Source: Desulfovibrio sp. | GTDB taxonomy: Bacteria > Desulfobacterota > Desulfovibrionia > Desulfovibrionales > Desulfovibrionaceae | NCBI GenBank assembly: GCA_028708195.1 | Contig: JAQVZK010000185.1 | Coordinates: 1-5,156 of the forward strand | DNA length: 5,156 nucleotides | Direction of reading: 5' to 3' | Shown here: positions 1 through 5,156 of the stretch, piece after piece | How the letters are laid out: each line of letters opens with the position of its first letter | How positions within the stretch are numbered: position 1 is the first letter of the stretch | Position numbers and translations under genes: made by a program | Notes under the pieces: model-generated | The model's input: only the letters and a program-made list of their open reading frames with translations | The model's database searches: none | What the model was told of the DNA's origin: nothing

Positions 1-102
1 ATCTGCGCTGATTTCAGCCCGCCAAAAACATGAGCGGCGCGGCCTGTCGGCACAGATATCCACATTTGCCCTCGACTGCTCTAACTCCGAAACGAGGTCT
101 GT
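1..102. other. Upstream region of the P-type ATPase gene
   Basis: These 102 bases precede the ATPase start codon. No convincing sigma-70 promoter is visible: TTGCCC at 66..71 has no acceptable -10 hexamer at a normal distance. A short open stretch in frame 1 ends at TGA 31..33 and could be the tail of a gene lying to the left, but ten codons are too few to judge. The promoter may lie outside the window, or the gene may be co-transcribed with an upstream gene. Confidence 0.4.
94..97 (+). promoter_or_regulatory. Ribosome binding site of the ATPase gene
   Basis: GAGG lies 5 bases before ATG 103..105. It is a good match to the Shine-Dalgarno core at a normal distance and supports ATG 103 as the start. 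Confidence 0.7.
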
Positions 103-2844
103 ATGCAAAAACGGTATGTTCACACCCACAGCAAATGGTTTGCCAAGGATGTGCCAGACGTCGCCGCGGTACTGATGACTGACGTGCGACAGGGCATCAG
201 CCAGGAACAGGCTGCCGCCCGACTTGAAGAGTTTGGTCCCAACTCTCTGCCTGCAAAAAAGAGGCAGAGCCGCATACTCGGCTTTCTTCGTCATTTTCAC
301 GATATTCTCATCTACATGCTTTTTGTGGCTGCCTTTGTGACGCTGATTCTGGGCCATTATGCCGACACCATTGTCATTCTGCTGGTGGCCATTGTTAACG
401 CCTTCATAGGGTTTTCGCAGGAGTTCAAGGCTGAAAAAGCCCTTGAAGACATCAAAAGCCTGCTGTCGCTCAAGGCTTCAGTGATTCGGGACGGCGTGCG
501 TACAGAGGTGGATTCCCGAAACCTGACCCTGGGCGACCTTGTTCTTCTAAAGCCCGGCAACAAAATCCCCGCTGATCTGCGCCTTGTTAACGCCGACAAC
601 CTGCGGATCGAAGAATCGGCCCTGACGGGCGAATCCGTTCCTTCAGAAAAGAGCCCGCACACCCTCGACCCTGACACCATGCTTGGCGACAGAGACAACA
701 TGGCCTTTAGCGGAACATCCGTAAGTGCGGGCACTGGCTCAGGCCTTGTGGTGGCCATTGGGCAGGAGACAGAACTGGGGCGCATCAGCCAGCTGCTTCA
801 AGAAACCCAAAACATCACCACACCCCTCATCCGCCAGATGGCTCAGCTTGGCAAAACTGTGGCCCTGTTCATTCTTGGCGTGTCGCTGCTGATCTTTCTG
901 TTCGGTCGCTTCTTTCACGGTTATGACGCGGGTGAACTTTTGCTCGCCACAATTGGGCTGGCCATTGCAGCCATTCCCGAAGGGCTTCCCGCCATTCTTT
1001 CTATTATTCTTGCTGTGGGCGTGCAGCAGATGGCGCGGCGCAAGGCCATTGTGCGAACCCTGCCCTCTGTGGAAACTCTGGGCTCTGTGTCCGTAATCTG
1101 TTCGGACAAAACGGGCACGCTGACCAAGAATGAAATGACTGTGAAGAGCCTGGTGCTCGCAGAAGACCGCTATGCTGTGGAAGGGGCGGGGTATGCGCCC
1201 GAAGGCGTCATTACGCAGCACGGCGTAACAGTTAACGCGGCCTCCGTCCCTTTGCTGGCAGAGGTGATACGCTGTTTTGCCCTGTGCAATGACTCCATAC
1301 TCACGCAGGACGCCAGCGGGGCCTGGGTCATACAAGGGGACCCTACCGAGGGCGCGTTACAAACCCTGTACAAAAAGGCCGGCCTTACGGGCGGCAGCTT
1401 GGGCAGAATAGCCACCTTGCCCTTTGATTCCCGGTACAAGTACATGGCAACGCTGGTTGAAGACGGCGGCCAGACCCTGCTTCTGGTCAAGGGCGCGCCC
1501 GACCGTTTGCTGACCATGTCTACCCGTCAGCGAACAGCGGCGGGCGATGTGCCCTTTGACGCCGACTGCTGGGAAAACGCCATGAGCATAACGGCGGGCA
1601 AAGGCCAGCGCCTGCTCGGCGCGGCCCTGAAGGTCATGCCCCCGCAAACCAGAACCATCAGTCACGAAGATTTGCAGGACGGCCTTGTTTTTCTTGGTCT
1701 GGCTGGCATTGTGGACCCGCCGCGCGATGAGGTGCTTGAAGCAGTAACTGCCTGCAAAAACGCAGGTATCAGCGTGAAAATGATCACTGGCGACCATGTG
1801 GATACTGCCAGGGCCATTGGACGTGAGCTGGGCATCGGCGACGGCAACATGGCTATATCAGGACAAAAGCTGGACGAAATGACGGACCAGCAGATCCAGT
1901 GCGCGGTAAAAAAATGCGACATTTTTGCCAGAACAAGCCCTGAACACAAGCTCAAGCTTGTCAAAGCATTACAGGCCAATGGCGCGGTTGCGGCCATGAC
2001 TGGCGACGGCGTCAACGACGCCCCGGCCCTCAAGGCGGCGGACGTGGGCATCGCTATGGGCATCAAGGGAACCGAGGTCACAAAGGATGCGGCTGAAATT
2101 GTGCTCACTGACGACAACTTCAGCACCATCGTGGCTGCGGTGGAGGAAGGCCGCAGGGTTTACGACAACCTGAGAAAAACCATCCTTTTCATCCTGCCCA
2201 CCAACGGTGCCGAAAGTTTTCTCATCATAGCGAGCATCCTTTTTGGCACAGCGCTGCCCCTGACGCCTGTACAGATACTTTGGGTGAACATGGTCACGTC
2301 GGTCACGGTGTCGCTTGCTCTGGCCTTTGAGCTTAAAGAGGATGGCGTTATGCGGCGTCCTCCAAGGCCTGCCGGGGAAAAAATATTGGACGGCTATTTT
2401 GTCTGGCGCATAGCCTTTGTGTCTGTGCTTATCGGCGGCATGACCCTGCTCATGAGCGTGGGCTTTGGCCGCATGGGGTATGCCGTAGACCTTGTGCGCA
2501 CAATGACCGTGCAAAGCATCGTGGTGTGCCAGTTCTTCCACCTGTTCAACAGCCGCAGTATCCGGGGATCTGCCTTCAAGATGAATCCCTTCTCCAACCG
2601 GGCCGTTCTTGTGGTCAGCGCCCTGCTTGTGGTTCTGCAGCTTTCGGTGACGTATATTCCCTTTATGAACAGGGTGTTCGGCACGGTGCCGCTGCCCTTG
2701 AAGTATTGGCCCATCCCCATACTGCTCGGGGGGCTTGTGTTTTTGATTGTTGAGGTCGAAAAAGCCATTATGCGTAAGATAGATACGCGGCGCGGCACGG
2801 CCAAGGTCGGGGCGACCCCGGCAGGGGACTCCTGCAAATTTTAG
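103..2844 (+). CDS. P-type cation-transporting ATPase (P2, Ca2+-ATPase/Pma1-like)
   Basis: This is a complete 913-residue inner-membrane ion pump that couples ATP hydrolysis to cation transport through a phospho-aspartate intermediate. Domains in order: N-terminal cation-ATPase domain (about 8-80), membrane helices M1-M2 (67-104), actuator domain with TGES (175-178), M3-M4 (252-306) with PEGLP (292-296), phosphorylation site DKTGT with Asp335, nucleotide domain with GDPTEGA (412-418) and KGAPD (463-467), hinge TGD (562-564), TGDGVNDAP (633-641), then M5-M10 (693-887). Length and helix count are normal for P2 pumps. By eye alignment to the SERCA calcium pump, Glu293, Asn701, Glu704 and Asn729 are kept, but SERCA Asp800 is Ser733 and Glu908 is Gln810. 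The pattern in M6 recalls a poorly characterised group including cyanobacterial Pma1. The class is certain; the ion (Ca2+, Na+, K+, H+ or other) is not. ATG 103 is supported by GAGG. Confidence 0.95.
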   Translation: MQKRYVHTHSKWFAKDVPDVAAVLMTDVRQGISQEQAAARLEEFGPNSLPAKKRQSRILGFLRHFHDILIYMLFVAAFVTLILGHYADTIVILLVAIVNAFIGFSQEFKAEKALEDIKSLLSLKASVIRDGVRTEVDSRNLTLGDLVLLKPGNKIPADLRLVNADNLRIEESALTGESVPSEKSPHTLDPDTMLGDRDNMAFSGTSVSAGTGSGLVVAIGQETELGRISQLLQETQNITTPLIRQMAQLGKTVALFILGVSLLIFLFGRFFHGYDAGELLLATIGLAIAAIPEGLPAILSIILAVGVQQMARRKAIVRTLPSVETLGSVSVICSDKTGTLTKNEMTVKSLVLAEDRYAVEGAGYAPEGVITQHGVTVNAASVPLLAEVIRCFALCNDSILTQDASGAWVIQGDPTEGALQTLYKKAGLTGGSLGRIATLPFDSRYKYMATLVEDGGQTLLLVKGAPDRLLTMSTRQRTAAGDVPFDADCWENAMSITAGKGQRLLGAALKVMPPQTRTISHEDLQDGLVFLGLAGIVDPPRDEVLEAVTACKNAGISVKMITGDHVDTARAIGRELGIGDGNMAISGQKLDEMTDQQIQCAVKKCDIFARTSPEHKLKLVKALQANGAVAAMTGDGVNDAPALKAADVGIAMGIKGTEVTKDAAEIVLTDDNFSTIVAAVEEGRRVYDNLRKTILFILPTNGAESFLIIASILFGTALPLTPVQILWVNMVTSVTVSLALAFELKEDGVMRRPPRPAGEKILDGYFVWRIAFVSVLIGGMTLLMSVGFGRMGYAVDLVRTMTVQSIVVCQFFHLFNSRSIRGSAFKMNPFSNRAVLVVSALLVVLQLSVTYIPFMNRVFGTVPLPLKYWPIPILLGGLVFLIVEVEKAIMRKIDTRRGTAKVGATPAGDSCKF

Positions 2845-3034
2845 CGGCTAGCGCGGGGGAAAGTGACTTCTTTTCTTCGGCACTTGGGGCACACGCGCGT
2901 CCCGCGCAGCGCGCGCAACCCGCAAAAATAAAAAACGGGGCGGGCCGCCAAAAGAAATCCATGCTCGTACGGAACCACTGTTCCTGCCACAAGCGTGTAT
3001 TCTTTTTGGCGGCCCGCCTCAGTCATATATCAGG
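2845..3034. other. Convergent intergenic region with GC-rich and stem-loop structure
   Basis: This spacer separates the stop codons of the ATPase gene and the DUF1641 gene. Its left part holds a G-rich stretch (2851..2859) and an almost purely CG-alternating stretch (2890..2916) in which CGCGCG 2894..2899 can pair with CGCGCG 2910..2915. Its right part holds an A-run and a long inverted repeat, annotated separately as the terminator. I see no credible coding frame: the open frames crossing it have no homology that I recognise. The dense structure resembles dispersed intergenic repeats in bacterial genomes, but only one copy is in the window. Confidence 0.6.
2924..3020 (-). terminator. Rho-independent terminator of the flavoprotein/DUF1641 unit
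   Basis: An inverted repeat has arms at 2937..2956 and 3000..3020. The core GGCGGGCCGCC (2939..2949) pairs perfectly with 3008..3018; AAAA pairs with TTTT next to it, one T at 3003 is bulged out, and a few more pairs follow. A smaller hairpin sits inside the loop: GGAAC 2971..2975 with GTTCC 2980..2984. Read on the minus strand, the stem comes 15 bases after the DUF1641 stop codon and is followed by CCCG and then TTTTTTATTTTT (2935..2924), the expected U-tract. Read on the plus strand no T-run follows, so the element works mainly for the minus strand. The 43-base loop is longer than usual. Confidence 0.7.
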
Positions 3035-3703
3035 CTATCTGGCAGAATTTCCTTCTGCGGAGAATTTACCGGCGGCCTTCATGAGTTCCATCATGAGGCC
3101 CAGGGCCTGCTTTCCTTCAGGGCTGCGCAGTGTGGCAATCATGCCTATCACGCCCGCGGGTTTCACATTGGACGTGTCGATGGTGCTCACAAGCTCAAGC
3201 ATCATATTGACCTTGCTCTGCAGCTTGGGATCAGCAAGACGCTGCAACAGGGTGGTCGCAAAGGCGAGGCCTTCACCTGTTTTGGCAATGTCTTCGGGGC
3301 TCATTGTCGCCAGCAGGTTTCCGCCAGCGTCTTTGAGTGCGGCAGCCTTTTTGAACACACCTTTTTCTTCCCATTCGCCCATCTTTTCAACGATATGGGG
3401 GAAGGTCTGCCCAACGGCGGGGTGCAGCACATGCCAGAGGTCAGTGGCGTTTTCTATCTGGTCGAGCAGCCAGGTGAGCCTGGGAACCGTCAGCAGGCCC
3501 TTTCTGGCCAGATCCAAAAGGTCGTCAAGCGTAACCCGGCCATTGAGGACTTCCATCTCTTCGACCATAAGACGAAAAGCGTGGTTGCCGATGGGGGTCA
3601 GCTGTTCCATCAGATAGTTGGTGTTTTCTTTGCTTTCTTGAAGAGTGGCAAGCCTTTCTTCAATGGCGTTCAAACGCTCGAGGATTTTATCTTCAGGTGT
3701 CAT
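3035..3703 (-). CDS. DUF1641 domain protein, partner of the SQR-like flavoprotein
   Basis: The product is a 222-residue, apparently soluble, mostly helical protein without a signal peptide, membrane segment or any cysteine, so it is not itself a metal-cluster or thiol-redox protein. Residues 4-35 form a charged heptad-like stretch suited to a coiled coil. The C-terminal part, residues 181-212 (GVIGMIATLRSPEGKQALG, then MMELMKAAG), matches the helical DUF1641 signature as I know it. DUF1641 proteins have no established biochemical role; they are often encoded beside flavin-dependent oxidoreductases or formate dehydrogenases (YrhD of Bacillus subtilis is one example), which suggests an accessory or assembly role. 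Two starts are possible: GTG 3709 (224 residues) and ATG 3703. I prefer ATG because GGAG 3712..3709 lies 5 bases before it. The upstream flavoprotein stop is only 12 bases away, so translation is probably coupled. Confidence 0.85.
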   Translation of the reverse strand: MTPEDKILERLNAIEERLATLQESKENTNYLMEQLTPIGNHAFRLMVEEMEVLNGRVTLDDLLDLARKGLLTVPRLTWLLDQIENATDLWHVLHPAVGQTFPHIVEKMGEWEEKGVFKKAAALKDAGGNLLATMSPEDIAKTGEGLAFATTLLQRLADPKLQSKVNMMLELVSTIDTSNVKPAGVIGMIATLRSPEGKQALGLMMELMKAAGKFSAEGNSAR

Positions 3704-3708
3704 ATCCA

Positions 3709-3712
3709 CTCC
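3709..3712 (-). promoter_or_regulatory. Ribosome binding site deciding the DUF1641 start
   Basis: GGAG on the minus strand sits 5 bases before ATG 3703..3701. The alternative GTG start at 3709..3707 overlaps this motif and would have to use the weaker AGG at 3717..3715, which overlaps the stop codon of the preceding gene. Confidence 0.55.
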
Positions 3713-3715
3713 AAC

Positions 3716-4957
3716 CTACTTGTTACGCAGCAAGGAGGTATCTTTCCCTGCAAGATACATGTTGGGCTCAAACGGAAGCTCATGGCCTTTCAGCATGAGG
3801 TTGTAATACACCCACTTGAACATGAGCTTGCCCCAGTAGTTGATGTGGCTTTCGCCCAGCAGTTCAAACGGGCCAACGCCGGGCAGGGGGAACATGCCGG
3901 GCAGGGGTTCAACGGCATAGCTGAAGTCGATCAGCGAGGCTTTTTCAAAGCCCGTGACGATGAAGCAGTTGGTGTGGCCGTCAAACTTGTAGTAGTTGTC
4001 TGTGCCTTCAATGTCGGACATGAGGTTCTGGGCGATCACGTCCACTTCAAAGTGGGCGACGGACCCGGCCTTGGAGGCGGGAACGTTGGTGGCGTCACCA
4101 ACAACATACATGTTGTCAAACTTCTTGGCGCGCAGCAGTTCTTTGTCTGTGTCAACGTAGCCAGTCACGTCAGACACTTCGGAGTCGATGAGGAATTCCT
4201 GGCCCAGGTTCGGGGGAATGCTCACCAAGAGGTCGTAGGGGATTTCGTCGCCGGTCACAGAGGCGATGACTGCGCGGTCCGCTTCAACGCTGTCCACCGT
4301 CCAGTTGGTGGTGACCTTGATGCCCTTCTGTTCGCAAAGCGCGCCAAGAATGTTGTTTGCAACAGGTTTGGTAAATGCGCCCGTGAGCGGGGTGACAAGC
4401 TCGATTTCGACGTTCTGGCGCACACCCATTTTCTGCAGATACCAGTCGGCCATGTACACAAATTCCAGCGGCGCCACAGGGCACTTGATCGGCGTTTCGC
4501 AAATGTGCAGAACGAGTCTGCCCTTCTTGAAGTGCTTCATCTTTTCGTAAGGAGCAGCGGCACCGTCAGGAGTGTAGAAATTGTGGATTTTTCCGCCCCA
4601 ATCGTCCAGCATGCCAGGTACTTCATCAGGGGCAATTCTTGCGCCAGTGCCAATGATGATCCAGTCATAAGTGTGGGTGCTGTTCTGGCACTCGACCTTG
4701 CGAGCTATCGGGTCAACCGCGTTAATCGTGTCGATGACAAAATTAACTCCACGGCTGATAAAGTCTTTCTTGGGGCGCACACAACCCTGTGGGGTGTCGA
4801 CTCCAAAAGGAACCAACAACCAACCGGGCTGATAGTGGTGGATCGGATCTCGGTCGATGAGCGTTATTTGCCATTCTCTATCACTCAATAACTTTCTCAT
4901 CTTCGTGGCTATCATGGTTCCACCAGCGCCAGCACCAAGAATAAGCAATTTTTTCAT
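3716..4957 (-). CDS. Sulfide:quinone oxidoreductase-like FAD flavoprotein
   Basis: The 413-residue product belongs to the SQR/NDH-2 branch of the pyridine nucleotide-disulfide oxidoreductase superfamily. It opens with a dinucleotide-binding motif, GAGAGG (8-13), ending in acidic Asp35; a second FAD motif, VGDATNVPASKAG, spans 286-298. Cysteines are at 59, 90, 153, 159, 208 and 331. Cys159 (in KCPVAPLEF) and Cys331 (in TNCFIVTG) sit where SQR enzymes carry their redox pair; the third cysteine near 125 of type I SQR is absent, as in two-cysteine SQR types. The aromatic, basic C-terminus (373-391, NYWGKLMFKWVYYNLMLKG) resembles the membrane-docking tail of SQR. The likely reaction is electron transfer between sulfide or polysulfide and the quinone pool on the cytoplasmic face; other thiol or quinone substrates remain possible. 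ATG 4957 places the FAD motif at the usual N-terminus and has GGGG 8 bases upstream. The first 70 or so codons are richer in A and T than the rest. Confidence 0.85.
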   Translation of the reverse strand: MKKLLILGAGAGGTMIATKMRKLLSDREWQITLIDRDPIHHYQPGWLLVPFGVDTPQGCVRPKKDFISRGVNFVIDTINAVDPIARKVECQNSTHTYDWIIIGTGARIAPDEVPGMLDDWGGKIHNFYTPDGAAAPYEKMKHFKKGRLVLHICETPIKCPVAPLEFVYMADWYLQKMGVRQNVEIELVTPLTGAFTKPVANNILGALCEQKGIKVTTNWTVDSVEADRAVIASVTGDEIPYDLLVSIPPNLGQEFLIDSEVSDVTGYVDTDKELLRAKKFDNMYVVGDATNVPASKAGSVAHFEVDVIAQNLMSDIEGTDNYYKFDGHTNCFIVTGFEKASLIDFSYAVEPLPGMFPLPGVGPFELLGESHINYWGKLMFKWVYYNLMLKGHELPFEPNMYLAGKDTSLLRNK

Positions 4958-4965
4958 ACAGTTAA

Positions 4966-4969
4966 CCCC
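4966..4969 (-). promoter_or_regulatory. Probable ribosome binding site of the flavoprotein gene
   Basis: GGGG on the minus strand lies 8 bases before ATG 4957..4955. It is a modest Shine-Dalgarno match. Together with the position of the FAD-binding motif it favours this start over the upstream TTG and ATG codons in the same frame, none of which has a clear binding site. Confidence 0.5.
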
Positions 4970-5015
4970 AAAGTTAAGTATAGGTCTTTTGCGTTGAAAG
5001 GGTTTTCTCACCATG

Positions 5016-5034
5016 TGCAACCATTTTTGTTGCA
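5016..5034. repeat. Inverted repeat in the flavoprotein leader
   Basis: TGCAAC (5016..5021) and GTTGCA (5029..5034) form a perfect 6-base inverted repeat around a 7-base spacer, 58 bases upstream of ATG 4957. Its size and symmetry suit the operator of a dimeric regulator, or a small hairpin in the transcript. I do not recognise it as a site of a known regulator. Confidence 0.35.
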
Positions 5035-5134
5035 ATTCCATATCATAGTAAGATGGTATTTTTATACGTCTAGCATAAATATTTGCGATCTGCATCATTT
5101 TAGTCAATAAAACTGATTATGTATCGTTTAATTA

Positions 5135-5149
5135 ATACTATTATAGTAT
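5135..5149 (-). promoter_or_regulatory. Palindrome containing a consensus -10 element
   Basis: ATACTAT (5135..5141) and ATAGTAT (5143..5149) form a perfect palindrome around one base. On the minus strand it contains TATAAT (5145..5140), the exact sigma-70 -10 hexamer, pointing at the flavoprotein gene. The matching -35 element would lie beyond the window edge, so it cannot be checked here. If used, it would give a leader of roughly 175 bases and allow a repressor bound to the palindrome to block the promoter. Chance occurrence is possible in DNA this rich in A and T. Confidence 0.3.
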
Positions 5150-5156
5150 GCTTTAA

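Larger units (their letters stand above)
4958..5156. other. AT-rich upstream region of the flavoprotein gene
   Basis: This 199-base region has no independent gene I can support. G+C counts by hand are 24 of 60 (4981..5040), 17 of 60 (5041..5100) and 11 of 56 (5101..5156), far below the neighbouring coding DNA. It holds two inverted repeats and a candidate -10 element, listed separately. In the frame of the flavoprotein gene it stays open from TTG 5107 to ATG 4957, giving a basic 50-residue extension that does not resemble the N-terminus of SQR proteins. I treat it as a leader and control region. Confidence 0.55.

Noticed and set aside
54..70. Sigma-54 type promoter suggested by GGCAC and TTGC before the ATPase gene
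   Set aside because: The GG and GC elements are much further apart than the required 10 bases.
357..2837. Several minus-strand open frames of 68-198 codons within the ATPase gene
   Set aside because: They lie opposite a continuous, motif-complete ATPase and show no domain, start signal or conserved features of their own.
2821..2841. Possible terminator of the ATPase gene: GCAGG/CCTGC stem followed by AAATTTT
   Set aside because: The stem is only 5 base pairs with a 5-base loop, it overlaps the last codons and the T-run is short, so it is too weak to annotate.
2961..3617. Plus-strand open frame of 218 codons antisense to the DUF1641 gene
   Set aside because: It begins inside the terminator loop, is very rich in Ser and Arg, and mirrors a gene with a recognisable domain and better start signals.
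3395..4891. Plus-strand open frame of 498 codons antisense to the flavoprotein and DUF1641 genes
   Set aside because: It overlaps two genes with clear family motifs, its translation has no recognisable domain and is repetitive in Val, His, Gly and Phe, as expected from the reverse complement of GC-biased codons. It has no convincing ribosome binding site.
4977..4982. TATACT on the minus strand as a -10 element for the flavoprotein gene
   Set aside because: There is no -35 hexamer at normal spacing, and transcription would begin at the ribosome binding site itself.
5082..5107. TTGACT (5107..5102) as a -35 element in the leader
   Set aside because: At 17-18 bases spacing only AAATAT or AATATT is found; TATTTA needs a 20-base spacer. 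The match is too poor to call in DNA this rich in A and T.

Overview
The window carries three protein-coding genes in a convergent layout and no RNA gene, insertion sequence or CRISPR array that I can see. From the left, a P-type cation-transporting ATPase (103..2844, +) fills more than half of the window. It meets a two-gene minus-strand unit made of a sulfide:quinone-reductase-like flavoprotein (3716..4957, -) followed by a small DUF1641-type protein (3035..3703, -). The two units are separated by about 190 bases, which hold a strong stem-loop with a T-tract that ends the minus-strand unit. The last 200 bases (4958..5156) are a markedly AT-rich upstream region of the flavoprotein gene with candidate control elements.

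Organism: the coding regions are moderately GC-rich (for example 39 of 60 bases are G or C in 4021..4080). The pairing of an SQR-like enzyme with a DUF1641 protein fits an anaerobic or sulfur-metabolising bacterium. My best guess is a Desulfovibrio-like member of the Desulfobacterota, but this rests on general impression of protein style and composition and is not proven by the window.

Function: the ATPase is a complete P2-type pump with all catalytic motifs, but its transmembrane ion-site residues differ from those of the well-studied calcium pump, so the transported ion is open. The flavoprotein has the FAD-binding motifs, a plausible pair of redox cysteines and a membrane-docking C-terminus, consistent with moving electrons between sulfide or polysulfide and the quinone pool. 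The DUF1641 protein is co-transcribed and probably translationally coupled to it, which suggests it is a partner or accessory subunit. I see nothing linking the ATPase to the minus-strand unit beyond position.

The most interesting material is at the right end: GC content falls stepwise from about 65% inside the flavoprotein gene to about 20% at the window edge. The change begins inside the first 70 or so codons and includes a perfect palindrome containing TATAAT, a second inverted repeat and a 50-codon in-frame open extension upstream of the conventional start.
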